Below are positions 11,011-19,530 of a stretch of DNA of 64,000 nt, one piece after another. The stretch comes from Comamonas koreensis (GTDB taxonomy: Bacteria; Pseudomonadota; Gammaproteobacteria; Burkholderiales; Burkholderiaceae_C). Made by a program: the position numbers and the translations under genes. The notes beneath the pieces are model-generated. The model saw only the letters and a list, made by a program, of their open reading frames with translations. It made no database searches and was not told the DNA's origin. How positions within the stretch are numbered: the stretch's first letter is position 1; each line of letters starts with the position of its first letter. The DNA lies in assembly GCF_021026195.1 (NCBI RefSeq), contig NZ_JAJNCT010000010.1, positions 248,001 to 312,000 on the forward strand, in the 5' to 3' direction.

Positions 11011-12092
11011 CACAGGCCTCCCTTCACTGCGGCGCGCGATGCCACCCAACGCAGGCGGTAGACCACCAAGGTGTCACAGGCCAGCAAGGTGAACAGCAGC
11101 AGCCCCTGGAAAACGCCGGTCAGGGCCTTGGGCAGACCCAGGCGCGACTGCGCCAGCTCGCCGCCGATATAGAACATGCTCATAAGAATCGCGGAGAAAA
11201 CCATGCCCACCGGATGCAGGCGGCCGACAAAGGCGACGATGATGGCCGCAAAGCCATAGCCGGCGGGCACATAGGGGGTGAGCTGGCCCAGGGGGCCGGC
11301 CACTTCCAGCGCGCCAGCCAGGCCGGCGGTGGCGCCCGAGATCATCAGCGCCGTCCACAAGGCCTTGCGCGACGAGAAGCCGGCATAGCGGGCTGCCGAT
11401 GGCGCCAGGCCACCGACCTGCTGGGCCAAGCCAGCACGGGTGCGGAACAGGTAGATCCAGAGCATCGCAGCACCGGCCAGTGCGATCAGCACGCCGATGT
11501 TCATGCGCATGCCTTGCACCAATTTGGGGATTTGCGTGATCTTCTCGAAGCTCTTGGTCTGCGGGAAGTTGTAGCCCATCGGGTCCTTCCAGGGCCCATA
11601 GACCAGGTAGCCCAGCACCAGGGTCGCGACATAGACCAGCATCAGGCTGACCAGAATCTCGTTGGCATTGAAGCGGTCGCGCAGCCAAGCAACGATGCCG
11701 GCCCAGACCATGCCGCCAAGCATGCCGGCCAGCAGGATGACAGGCACGATCCAGGGGCCGGTGTTCTTGTCGGCCAGCAAGGCCATGCCGCCCGCAGCCA
11801 CGGCGCCGATGACAAACTGGCCTTCGGCACCAATGTTCCAGACATTGGAGCGAAAGCAGACCGCCAGGCCCAGCGCAATCAGCAGCAGCGGCGTGGCCTT
11901 CATCGTCAATTCGCCCAGCGCATAGCCGGACTTGATCGGTTCCCAGAAAAAGGCCTGCAGGCCCTTGACGGGGTCCTTGCCCAGCAGCACGAACAGGCCC
12001 ACACCGATCAGCACCGTGATCAGCAAGGCCAGCACCGGTGAGCCAAAGGTCCAGAAGCGCGAGGCCTGGGGGCGTTGCTCCAGCTTAAGCAT
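11010..12092 (-). CDS. ABC transporter permease, nucleoside/BMP type (first permease)
   Basis: 360-aa inner-membrane permease, partner of the following gene. Multiple hydrophobic segments begin at about residue 17 (FGSPVLALLITVLIGVGLFV). The NVWNIGAEGQFVIGA segment is the family hallmark, and SAARYAGFSSRKALWTALMISG is the ATPase-facing loop. The ATG at 12092 overlaps the end of the ATPase gene by 8 bp, so ATPase and permeases are translated together. With the next permease it would form the membrane channel of a purine nucleoside or base importer. Confidence 0.92.
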   Translation of the reverse strand: MLKLEQRPQASRFWTFGSPVLALLITVLIGVGLFVLLGKDPVKGLQAFFWEPIKSGYALGELTMKATPLLLIALGLAVCFRSNVWNIGAEGQFVIGAVAAGGMALLADKNTGPWIVPVILLAGMLGGMVWAGIVAWLRDRFNANEILVSLMLVYVATLVLGYLVYGPWKDPMGYNFPQTKSFEKITQIPKLVQGMRMNIGVLIALAGAAMLWIYLFRTRAGLAQQVGGLAPSAARYAGFSSRKALWTALMISGATAGLAGALEVAGPLGQLTPYVPAGYGFAAIIVAFVGRLHPVGMVFSAILMSMFYIGGELAQSRLGLPKALTGVFQGLLLFTLLACDTLVVYRLRWVASRAAVKGGL

Positions 12093-13677
12093 GGCGGCCC
12101 TCCTCAGCAGCAACCGCAGCCACGGCAGCCGGGGCGGCACTGCGGCCTTCCCAAAGGCCGCTCATCCATTCGCCGATCAGCTGCACCGAGGCATCAGCCC
12201 GCGCCACCGATGGCGACAGGCGCCCCTTGGCAATCACATGCAGGCGGTCACTGATTTCAAACAATTCTTCCAACTCCTCACTGAGCACCAAGACGGCGCA
12301 GCCCGCATCGCGCAGCGCCAGGATCTCGCCCCGGATCTGCGCTGCCGCGCCCACATCCACCCCCCAGGTGGGCTGCGAGACGATCAGCAGGCGGGGCTTG
12401 GCATCGATCTCCCGGCCCACGATGAACTTTTGCAGGTTGCCGCCCGAGAGCGACTGCGCACTGGCATGCGGCCCACCGGCCTTGACGCCAAAGCGCGCAA
12501 TGATGCCGCGTGCCATCTGGTCGAGCTGGCCCATGCGCAGCCAACCACCTGCGCCCAGCATCTCATTGCGGGTCAGCACCAGGTTGTGCGCCAGACTCAT
12601 GCTGGGCACGGCGCCCCGGCCCAGGCGCTCCTCAGGTACAAAATGCAGGCCCAGCGCGCGGCGCTGGCCCGGGCCCATGCGCCCCATCGGCGTCGTGTCC
12701 ATCAACACGGCCTGCGGCTCGGCGCGCATGTCTTCGCCCGAGAGCGCATACAGCAGCTCCTTCTGGCCATTGCCCGAGACACCGGCAATGCCCACCACCT
12801 CGCCGGCCCGCACCTGCAACGAGATGCCGTCCAGGTCCACACCAAACGGGTCCTGCTTGGCCAGGCGCAGTTGCTGCACCGTCAGCACCGTCGCACCCGC
12901 CTGGCTGGGGCGCAGCTCCAGCATCGGGGGCTCGGCGCCAATCATCATGCGCGACAGCGAGGCATTGCTTTGCTCGCGCGGATCGCATTCGCCCGTCACT
13001 TCACCGCCACGCAGCACCGTGCAGGCGGTGCAGAGCGCGCGGATTTCATGGAGCTTGTGGCTGATGTAAAGAATGCTGCAGCCCTCGGCGGCCAGCTTGC
13101 GCAGCACGATGAACAGCTTCTCGACCGCCTGGGGCGTGAGCACCGAGGTCGGCTCATCGAGAATCAGCACCCGGGGCCGGGTCAGCAGGCCACGGATGAT
13201 CTCCACCCGCTGCATCTCGCCCACCGACAGGCTGTGCACCGGCCGCTGGGGGTCAATGTCCAGCCCATATTCGCTGGCCACCTCGGTGATGCGAGCAGTC
13301 ACTTCTGCGAGCGACAGGCTCTTGTTTTGGCCCAGCCAGACGTTCTCGGCTACGGTCAAGGTGTCGAACAGGCTGAAATGCTGGAACACCATGCTGATGC
13401 CCAGTTGGCGCGCCTCCTGGGGGTTGCGGATCTGCGCCGGCTGGCCATCGACCAGGATCTGGCCCTCATCGGGCTTGACCGAGCCGTAGATGATCTTCAT
13501 CAACGTGGACTTGCCAGCGCCGTTCTCGCCCAGCACGGCGTGGATTTCCCCGGCCCGTACTTTTAACGATACTTTGTTATTGGCTACAACCGCTGGGTAG
13601 CGCTTGGTAATGCCGATCAGCTGTAACCGGGGCGCGGCCGCGCCATCGGTTGTCGGTGTCGGGGTCTGTTCTTTCAT
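12085..13677 (-). CDS. ABC transporter ATP-binding protein, tandem ATPase (nucleoside/BMP type)
   Basis: 530-aa double-domain ATPase driving the BMP-type importer. Domain 1 (about residues 20-255) has Walker A GENGAGKST, signature LSVGEMQRVEI and Walker B VLILDEPTS. Domain 2 (about 270-505) has a weak Walker A-like GVSGNGQKEL, as is normal for this sugar/nucleoside-type class, and signature LSGGNLQKFIVGREI. The first ATG of the coherent frame is 13677 (MKEQTPTPTTDG); the upstream extension would need a TTG. It follows the LysR gene by 62 bp on the same strand and is the first structural gene of the purine transport operon. Confidence 0.94.
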   Translation of the reverse strand: MKEQTPTPTTDGAAAPRLQLIGITKRYPAVVANNKVSLKVRAGEIHAVLGENGAGKSTLMKIIYGSVKPDEGQILVDGQPAQIRNPQEARQLGISMVFQHFSLFDTLTVAENVWLGQNKSLSLAEVTARITEVASEYGLDIDPQRPVHSLSVGEMQRVEIIRGLLTRPRVLILDEPTSVLTPQAVEKLFIVLRKLAAEGCSILYISHKLHEIRALCTACTVLRGGEVTGECDPREQSNASLSRMMIGAEPPMLELRPSQAGATVLTVQQLRLAKQDPFGVDLDGISLQVRAGEVVGIAGVSGNGQKELLYALSGEDMRAEPQAVLMDTTPMGRMGPGQRRALGLHFVPEERLGRGAVPSMSLAHNLVLTRNEMLGAGGWLRMGQLDQMARGIIARFGVKAGGPHASAQSLSGGNLQKFIVGREIDAKPRLLIVSQPTWGVDVGAAAQIRGEILALRDAGCAVLVLSEELEELFEISDRLHVIAKGRLSPSVARADASVQLIGEWMSGLWEGRSAAPAAVAAVAAEEGRHA

Positions 13678-13739
13678 GGGCGGCAATTGTCCCTCAAATT
13701 GTTACCCAATGTGGGCATTTGGCCTCAAGATGCGCGCAC

Positions 13740-14687
13740 TCACACCGAAAGGCCCGCCGGGCTGCGCAAAGAGAGAGCGGTTTTTTTCAAACAGGCACGC
13801 AGCCAGATGGCGGCATCGGAGGCATGGGTTCGGGCATGCCACAGCAGGTAATAGTCCAGCGGCGGCAGCGCCAGCGGGCAGTCCAGAATCGTCAGCGCAT
13901 GCTTGTCGACAAAGCGCTCACAGAACTGGCGCCCCGTGGTCAGCACAAGCAAGCTCGATGCCACCATCGCCGGTATCGCACTGAAATGGGCGCAGCGCGC
14001 CATGATGCGCCGTTCCACCCCCAGCGCATCGAGGCGGGCATCAATGATGCCGCGCGCGCCCGGGTGCGTGGCCGTCGGCGCAATATGCTCGGCCTGCAGC
14101 CAGGCCTCCACATCCCAACCCCGCCGCACGGCCGGGTGGCGGCTGCTCACCATGCTCACCACGTCGTCACTCATCAGGCTGGTCATGTGCAGATCGCCGG
14201 TGGGCTGCAGCCAGTTGCCCACCACCACGTCGATATCGCCGTTGGCGAGCTGGGCGTGGTAATGGGTCTCGGACGACAGCGGATAGATCTCCACTACACA
14301 CAGCGGCGCCTCGGACTTGATGCGCGCCACCAGCGCAGGCAGAAACAGCGGATCGAAGTAATCACTCGCTGCAATACGGAAAGTACGGGTCGCCGTCTGC
14401 GGGTCAAAATCGCGGGCATTGCTGAACAGGCTCTCGGCAGCGCGCAGGATGGCGGCCGCGGGCTCGACCATGCGCTGGCCCTTGTCGGTCGGCGTCATCG
14501 CCGCGCCCGAACGCACCAGCAGAGGATCGCCCGCCAGATCGCGCAGGCGCTTGAGCGCCGCCGACACCGCCGGCTGGTACATGCCCAGCCGCAAGGCCGC
14601 CCGCGAGACGCTGCGCTCGGTCAGCACCGTGTGCAGCACCCGGATCAGGTGCAGGTCAATCTTGTCAAACAGGGCTTGGTCGCGCAT
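13740..14687 (-). CDS. LysR-family transcriptional regulator
   Basis: 315-aa regulator. The N-terminal winged helix-turn-helix is seen in DLHLIRVLHTVLTERSVSRAA and the following LGMYQPAVSAALKRLRDLAGDPLLVR (residues about 8-60). The rest is the periplasmic-binding-like effector domain. The subgroup resembles NodD/PcpR-like regulators that begin with a short MRDQ..FDKIDLHLI lead. ATG 14687 is preferred; a TTG nine codons upstream is possible. It sits directly upstream of, and in line with, the purine ABC transporter operon with only 62 bp between, so it may control that operon. That link is positional only. Confidence 0.88.
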   Translation of the reverse strand: MRDQALFDKIDLHLIRVLHTVLTERSVSRAALRLGMYQPAVSAALKRLRDLAGDPLLVRSGAAMTPTDKGQRMVEPAAAILRAAESLFSNARDFDPQTATRTFRIAASDYFDPLFLPALVARIKSEAPLCVVEIYPLSSETHYHAQLANGDIDVVVGNWLQPTGDLHMTSLMSDDVVSMVSSRHPAVRRGWDVEAWLQAEHIAPTATHPGARGIIDARLDALGVERRIMARCAHFSAIPAMVASSLLVLTTGRQFCERFVDKHALTILDCPLALPPLDYYLLWHARTHASDAAIWLRACLKKTALSLRSPAGLSV

Positions 14688-14777
14688 GCGAGTATTTTGA
14701 ATGTGGACATTCAAGCTTAGCAGCCGGGACCTGCAGGGCGTCCCGGTTCTTACCCCAAGCCGGGGCCAACGAAGTCT

Positions 14778-16844
14778 TCAAGCCACCTTGGCCTCGCGCC
14801 AGCAGGCGCGGTTGCCGCCCTGGCGTTTGGCGCTGTAGCTGGCCATGTCGGCCGCGCGCACCGCCTGCAGCGCATCGGCAAACGAGGCATCGATCTGCAG
14901 CAGGCCGATGCTGACGGTGACCACAAAATGCTTGCTGCGCAGCTGGGGCTGCCAGTTCTGCAAGGTGTCGCAGAGCTGGGCGGCCAGCTCATGGGCCTTT
15001 TCCGGGCTGCACTGGCGCAGCACCAGCGCAAACTTGTCGCCCGCCACCCGCGCCGCATAGCCCTGGAATGGCTGCAGCAGCTGCAGCTGGCGCGCCACAT
15101 GCTGCAGCACCAGATCGCCCTGCGCATGGCCGGCCAGCGCATTGATGGCGGACATATTGTCCACATTCACATAGAACAGCACCGGCGCACTGGGCGAGGA
15201 CTGGTCCAGCCCCTCGCGCCGGGCCTGCAGCAAGGCGGTCAGGTGCAGCAGCAGCGCTTCGTAGTTGGGCAGCAGGGTGAGCTTGTCCATGCGGCTGGGC
15301 GACTGCGCGGCCACCCGGGCCTGGCCGGCGCGCACAAAGCACCAGCGCAACTCCGATCCCGCCTCCGCGATGTTCACCAGATGCAGGCTGACCATCACGG
15401 GCGCGCCCGACTGGTGGCGCAGCACCACACTGGTCTCGGCACTGCCCTGGCGCTCCAGATCCGGGGCCAGTTGTTCCCAGGCCTCGTCAAAATCCTGGTC
15501 GGCCATCGCCAGCATGCGTACCGGCTGGCCTTGCAAGTCCTGGCGGCTGTAGCCCAGCAGATGCGCCAGCGCCTGCGACACCTGCTGGATCTGGTCTCCC
15601 TGCAGCAGCAAAAAAGAAAAGCGCGCATGCGCGAGCACACTCTCGGCCAATTGCTGCTGCTGGCGCAATTGCTCGGCGAGCGAGTCGCGCTGCTGGCCCA
15701 ACTCTTGGAGGTGCATACCCATGCGGTCGATCTCGTCGGGCGGCGGGCCGCTGGCCAGGTCGGCAGTCTGGACAGGACCCGAGGCCAGCGACAGCACCGG
15801 CGCCGGTGCAATCGGCAGCGGTGTCTGCGCCACCAGCAGCTTGAAACGCCGGCTATGGCCCCAAAGCCACAACCAGGTCAGCGCTGCCAGAGCCAGCGGC
15901 ATCAGCAGCAGCCACCACCAGCTGCGCCATTGGCGGCCCCAGCTTTGCAGGCTCTGGTCATGAGGCATCACCCGCAGCACCAGCCAGCGGACGGAAGGCA
16001 TTTGCGCCACGCTCACGAGATGGGGTGCCAGCCACCAGGACTGCGCAGAAAGAGGGCCACCAGCGGCTGCGCGCTCCTGCCAGCGCTGCAGCACCTGGGC
16101 CAGCAAGGGGTCATCGTCGGAGGTACCCAGAATCCGGGTCGGATCGGGGTGGGAGATCAACACACCAGCAGCCGTCATCAGCACCAGTTGCCCGCTGTCA
16201 GGCGGGGTGGCCGCCAGCGATACCGGCAGCAGGCTTTGCGACTGCAGGCGCAGCACCCCGGCCATGGCGCCCTGCACGCTGCCCTGCTTGTCGCGCAGTG
16301 GAATGCCCAGCGCAATGCTCGGACCGCCGGCGGCACTTTTGAAGGGTTCGGACACCTGCGGTTTGCCATCGACCATGACCCGGCGCAGCAGATCCCGCTC
16401 GGCGGGCTCGACGGCCTCGTCGCCCTGGCCCGCATCGCGCACCTGCCGCCGGATGACCTGGGCGCCGCGCGCAAACACCAGGCTGTCAAAGTAGCGCGTA
16501 GCCGCCAGTCCTTGCTCCAGCAGCGGGGGCGGTTGGGACGCGGGGCCTTGCACCCAGGGCGCTGCCGCTTCGGCCAGCGCGCCCAGCACCTTCTGGCTCT
16601 GCTCCAGCTTGCTGCCCATCAGCCGGGCCAGCATCTCTGCTTCATCCGCCTGCTGGGTCGATAGCTGGGTGATCACCGTCTGCTGGCTGGCATGGATCGC
16701 CAGCCACTGCAGCAGCGCCGTGCCCAGCAGCACCATCAAGGGCACCACCACCCACAGCCGCCACAGCCAGGGCCCGGCCGTATCGCGCAGGCCTTCTACC
16801 GGCGGTGGAGGATCGGGCTGCCAATGCACCTGCCTGCCATCCAT
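14778..16844 (-). CDS. Membrane sensor protein with PAS and degenerate GGDEF domain
   Basis: 688-aa signalling protein. It has a transmembrane helix at about 28-50, an extracytoplasmic Cache-like sensor region (about 50-305), a second helix at about 312-333 (WWWLLLMPLALAALTWLWLWG), a coiled stretch, a PAS-like domain (about 390-510) and a C-terminal GGDEF fold (about 520-680). The GGDEF signature itself reads AGDKF, and no RxxD inhibitory site is seen before it, so diguanylate cyclase activity is doubtful. The surrounding fold is recognisable (LTLLPNYEALLLHL, FYVNVDNMSAINALAGHAQGD, VTVSIGLLQID). There is no EAL domain. It may act as a c-di-GMP effector or signalling scaffold. Start ATG 16844. 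Confidence 0.85.
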   Translation of the reverse strand: MDGRQVHWQPDPPPPVEGLRDTAGPWLWRLWVVVPLMVLLGTALLQWLAIHASQQTVITQLSTQQADEAEMLARLMGSKLEQSQKVLGALAEAAAPWVQGPASQPPPLLEQGLAATRYFDSLVFARGAQVIRRQVRDAGQGDEAVEPAERDLLRRVMVDGKPQVSEPFKSAAGGPSIALGIPLRDKQGSVQGAMAGVLRLQSQSLLPVSLAATPPDSGQLVLMTAAGVLISHPDPTRILGTSDDDPLLAQVLQRWQERAAAGGPLSAQSWWLAPHLVSVAQMPSVRWLVLRVMPHDQSLQSWGRQWRSWWWLLLMPLALAALTWLWLWGHSRRFKLLVAQTPLPIAPAPVLSLASGPVQTADLASGPPPDEIDRMGMHLQELGQQRDSLAEQLRQQQQLAESVLAHARFSFLLLQGDQIQQVSQALAHLLGYSRQDLQGQPVRMLAMADQDFDEAWEQLAPDLERQGSAETSVVLRHQSGAPVMVSLHLVNIAEAGSELRWCFVRAGQARVAAQSPSRMDKLTLLPNYEALLLHLTALLQARREGLDQSSPSAPVLFYVNVDNMSAINALAGHAQGDLVLQHVARQLQLLQPFQGYAARVAGDKFALVLRQCSPEKAHELAAQLCDTLQNWQPQLRSKHFVVTVSIGLLQIDASFADALQAVRAADMASYSAKRQGGNRACWREAKVA

Positions 16845-16915
16845 GCCGCGCTACCTGGCCACCATGGCGGCGGGAACCAGATTCTGGTGATGGCAAATAA
16901 CAGACTCTGGCATGC

Positions 16916-16935
16916 GGCACCTCCTTTCAGGTGCC
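16916..16935. other. Short hairpin upstream of the GGDEF-like gene
   Basis: Inverted repeat GGCACCT / AGGTGCC with a six-base loop, in the 168-bp gap between the Crp/Fnr gene and the GGDEF-like gene. It could end the Crp/Fnr transcript or lie in the leader of the downstream gene. Confidence 0.35.
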
Positions 16936-17012
16936 ACATATTGGCGGTTATGTACCAGCGCGGGTATCGGGACAAAACCGGACGGAGAAAACCCGGGTTA
17001 CAAATGCGCCCA

Positions 17013-17630
17013 TCAGGCTTTGGCGAGTTGGCGCAGCGATTCGGGCTGCGGCAGCCAGAGGTTTTTGCCCAGGCCGTCAAGCAGGCCCTGATCGCGCAGC
17101 TGGCGCAGCACACGCGAGAGCGTCTCGGGCGCGATGCCCAGGTGGGCGGCAATCTGGCGCTTGGATTGCGCCAGCTGCACCCTGAGACCCTGGTCACCGG
17201 GCTCGGCATGCAGCAGCAGCCATTCGGCGCAACGCGCCACGGCGTCCTGCGCCACCCGGCTGACCGCCAGCGCAGCCTGCTGGCAGTAGCCCTGGGCCAT
17301 GCTGGCCACCAGGCCCTGGGCCTCTGCCGGCCATTGCAGCAGGTAGCCGCGCAGTTGCTCCACCGGCACCGCTCGCCATTGCACGGCGGTCTGCGCCACC
17401 ATATCCACAGCGCAGGGCTGGTTGGCCAACGCGGGGGCAGCATCCAGCCAGCAGGGGCCCTCCATCACCCCGAGCAGGTGGCGCATGCGCCCCTCTTCCT
17501 GCACGCCAAAAGCGACCGAGCCCCGCTCCAGGTACAACACATCCATCAATGGCTGGTGGCGCTGGCGCAGCAAAGCACCCGCGCTGGCGCTGTGGGGGGC
17601 AAATTCATCCAGGCAGAGTAAGTCAGGCAT
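17013..17630 (-). CDS. Crp/Fnr-family transcriptional regulator
   Basis: 205-aa regulator with an N-terminal cyclic-nucleotide-binding-like beta-barrel (about residues 1-115) and a C-terminal winged helix (about 135-205). The recognition segment KRQIAAHLGIAPETLSRVLRQLRDQGLL matches the Crp/Fnr helix-turn-helix; E and SR at the positions that read TTGA/TCAA half sites suggest FNR-type specificity. Start ATG 17630 is preferred; an ATG at 17666 would add twelve residues including a CxxC, but neither start has a good ribosome site. With no cysteine cluster in the shorter form, an iron-sulfur sensor is not evident. An FNR-like box overlaps the upstream region. Confidence 0.85.
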   Translation of the reverse strand: MPDLLCLDEFAPHSASAGALLRQRHQPLMDVLYLERGSVAFGVQEEGRMRHLLGVMEGPCWLDAAPALANQPCAVDMVAQTAVQWRAVPVEQLRGYLLQWPAEAQGLVASMAQGYCQQAALAVSRVAQDAVARCAEWLLLHAEPGDQGLRVQLAQSKRQIAAHLGIAPETLSRVLRQLRDQGLLDGLGKNLWLPQPESLRQLAKA

Positions 17631-17665
17631 GGGCCGCACTTTGCCGCGATTGCAGCCTGTGCACA

Positions 17666-17679
17666 TTGAGCTACATCAA
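17666..17679. promoter_or_regulatory. FNR/Crp-like operator in front of the Crp/Fnr gene
   Basis: TTGAGCTACATCAA matches the FNR consensus TTGAT-N4-ATCAA at nine of ten positions. It lies 36 bp upstream of the chosen start of the Crp/Fnr gene, in the region shared with the porin promoter. Autoregulation is the simple reading. Confidence 0.55.
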
Positions 17680-17838
17680 TCCTTGCCCCAGATCTGCACG
17701 CCAAAAGTTGGTGCTTGCGACGCGCACGAAGCCGCACTAACCAGCTACCCGCCTTCCAGTGCATTCAAAAACCGTATACCCGGAATATGCGGCGTTCACG
17801 CCACACCACGGGTCTTTACCAGCGGTTTTTTTAGCTTT

Positions 17839-17854
17839 TGGCACACATATTGCT
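17839..17854 (+). promoter_or_regulatory. Sigma-54 (RpoN) promoter of the porin gene
   Basis: TGGCAC-ACATA-TTGCT fits the -24/-12 consensus TGGCAC-R-N4-TTGCW exactly, with correct spacing between the GG and GC elements. It is 70 bp upstream of the porin start codon, oriented correctly, and would start transcription near 17865. Confidence 0.75.
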
Positions 17855-17924
17855 CAGAGCGGTCGGCACTGACTTCACAATTCGCCGCTATCACAAATTC
17901 ACACGTTTGTAACAAAGGAATGCC

Positions 17925-18947
17925 ATGAATAACAAACTGCTCGCCCTGGCCGTGATGGCCGTCTGCGCCTCTGCGGCGCAAGCCCAATCGTCGGTGACTG
18001 CAACCGGCTTGGTCGATATGTATATCGGCTCGATGAAATCCCCCGGCGATGACGGACGCACCTCCACCCTGGGCAGCGGAGGCATGACCACCTCCTGGTT
18101 TGGCTTCAAGGGCACCGAAGATCTGGGCGGCGGCCTCAAGGCCAGCTTCCTGCTGACCAGCTTCATGCGCGCCGACACCGGCACGCCCGGCCGCTTCAAC
18201 GGCGACATTTTCTGGTCGCGCGATGCGTTGGTGTCGCTGTCCGGCGATTTTGGTGCCGTCACCTTGGGCCGCACCGTGGCGCCCAACTTTGTGCCGACCA
18301 TCTCGATGAACCCCTTTGGTGATTCGTTCACCTTCTCCCCGCTGGTGCTGCACCAAAACGTGTCGCTGTTCAACAAAAGCGGCTGGCAAAAAAGCAACCC
18401 CTCCGACACCGGCTGGGGCAACCAGGTCATCTACAGCACCCCCAAGGTCGGTGGTTTCAGCGGCAACCTGCACTACCAGTTTGGCGAACAGGCCGGGGAC
18501 GGTGGCAAGAACAACATCGGTCTGAACGCGACCTATGCCAGCGGCCCCTTGGCCGTGACAGCCTTCTACGAAACCGTGGATCTGAGCAATCCCGTCTCTA
18601 CCGTCCTCGACCAGAACTACCGCAACTGGATGGTCGGCACCAGCTATGACGCAGGTTTTGCCAAGGCCTATGCCACCTATGGCCAGACCACGGGCAAGGA
18701 CACAGACAGCAAGATCAAGACCGCCAGCCTGGGAGCCACCGTGCCGCTGGGCGCCACCAGCCGCATCCTCGCCGGTTGGGCGCACAGCAAGCTGCAAGAC
18801 AGCAATGCCAAGCGTGACACCGTCTCCGTCGGCTACAACTACGACTTCTCCAAGCGCACCGACGGCTACGCCATCGTGATGTACGACAAGGTCAAGGACT
18901 TTGGCAACGGCACCAGCTTTGGCGTCGGCATCCGCCACCGCTTCTAA
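17925..18947 (+). CDS. Outer-membrane porin, Gram-negative (Burkholderiales) type
   Basis: 340-aa general porin forming a trimeric diffusion channel in the outer membrane. The signal peptide MNNKLLALAVMAVCASAAQA is followed by mature QSSVTATGLVDMYIG. The sequence alternates beta-strands with Gly/Asn-rich loops, contains the family pattern WFGFKGTEDLGGGLKA near residue 63 and LSGDFGAVTLGRTVAP near 106, and ends in phenylalanine (IRHRF), the outer-membrane insertion signal. ATG 17925 has AAAGGA six bases upstream. It is preceded by a consensus sigma-54 promoter, so expression is probably nitrogen- or stress-controlled, and followed by a strong terminator. Confidence 0.95.
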   Translation: MNNKLLALAVMAVCASAAQAQSSVTATGLVDMYIGSMKSPGDDGRTSTLGSGGMTTSWFGFKGTEDLGGGLKASFLLTSFMRADTGTPGRFNGDIFWSRDALVSLSGDFGAVTLGRTVAPNFVPTISMNPFGDSFTFSPLVLHQNVSLFNKSGWQKSNPSDTGWGNQVIYSTPKVGGFSGNLHYQFGEQAGDGGKNNIGLNATYASGPLAVTAFYETVDLSNPVSTVLDQNYRNWMVGTSYDAGFAKAYATYGQTTGKDTDSKIKTASLGATVPLGATSRILAGWAHSKLQDSNAKRDTVSVGYNYDFSKRTDGYAIVMYDKVKDFGNGTSFGVGIRHRF

Positions 18948-18992
18948 GCGGCTCGTGTAGCGGTCTGTGCGGGCTTCGGGCCCACCACGCAA

Positions 18993-19026
18993 AACGCCAA
19001 GCATCTGTGCATGCTTGGCGTTTTTT
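18993..19026 (+). terminator. Intrinsic terminator of the porin gene
   Basis: Stem AACGCCAAGCAT (18993-19004) / ATGCTTGGCGTT (19011-19022), six-base loop, followed by a run of T. Confidence 0.92.
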
Positions 19027-19075
19027 CTTGCCGCTTGGGCAGACCCAGCGCATCAGCGCCGTAGCGGACAATGGC

Positions 19076-19354
19076 TTACTTCTTCAGGCACTCGCTCATG
19101 AAGGCCTTGCGCTCGTCGCCCTTCTTGCCGGTAGCGTCGACATTACAGGTCTTCATGCGCTCCTGCTGGCGCTTGCGGCCGTCAGACAGGCAGCTGGACA
19201 TGAACGCCTTGCGTTGATCGCCCTTGAGTTCCTTGGTCTTGGCCTCGGTGTTGCAGGTGCCCATCAGCTGCTGCTGGGCCGTGGGGGTCTTGTCGGCTGC
19301 CAGCGCGAACTGGGATGCCAGCGCGATGCTGGCAAGGACGATGAGTTTTTTCAT
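19076..19354 (-). CDS. psiF: PsiF-family small periplasmic protein
   Basis: 92-aa exported protein with two PsiF repeats. The signal peptide MKKLIVLASIALASQFALA is followed by AADKTPTAQQQLMGTCNTEAK. Each repeat has the pattern C-x-(8-12)-G-D-x-R-K-A-F-M-S-x-C (residues about 34-55 and 69-89). In E. coli psiF is induced by phosphate starvation; its biochemical role is unknown. It stands alone and converges with the porin gene. Confidence 0.9.
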   Translation of the reverse strand: MKKLIVLASIALASQFALAADKTPTAQQQLMGTCNTEAKTKELKGDQRKAFMSSCLSDGRKRQQERMKTCNVDATGKKGDERKAFMSECLKK

Positions 19355-19399
19355 GGTATGGGCTCTTATCTAAACTGCGCCGACGACCAGCGCAAGCGA

Positions 19400-19428
19400 A
19401 TTTCTGCATATCTGGACCGGTGTGTCAA
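19400..19428 (-). promoter_or_regulatory. Probable sigma-70 promoter of psiF
   Basis: On the minus strand a perfect -35 TTGACA (19428-19423) is followed by a 17-bp spacer and AGAAAT (19405-19400), giving a leader of about 40 nt to the psiF start. No clear Pho box is seen. Confidence 0.4.
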
Positions 19429-19485
19429 TGGGCAGATGATGAAGAAGCGCAAACTGCCTACGACGGCCTCGCATGCGCCCATGAA

Positions 19486-19507
19486 AAAACGGCCTGATCG
19501 GCCGTTT
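19486..19507 (-). terminator. Intrinsic terminator of the YebC-family gene
   Basis: Stem AAACGGCC (19487-19494) / GGCCGTTT (19500-19507); read on the minus strand it is followed by six T residues. It begins 24 bp past the stop of the YebC-family gene. Confidence 0.8.
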
Positions 19508-19530
19508 CGGTTGGGGTTGCTGGGCGGTGC

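Noticed and set aside
17013-17666. An FNR-type oxygen sensor with N-terminal iron-sulfur cysteines from the ATG at 17666.
   Set aside because: The extension gives CxxC but not the full four-cysteine ligand set, has no ribosome site and starts inside the FNR-like box; the shorter start is more plausible, so only Crp/Fnr family membership is claimed.
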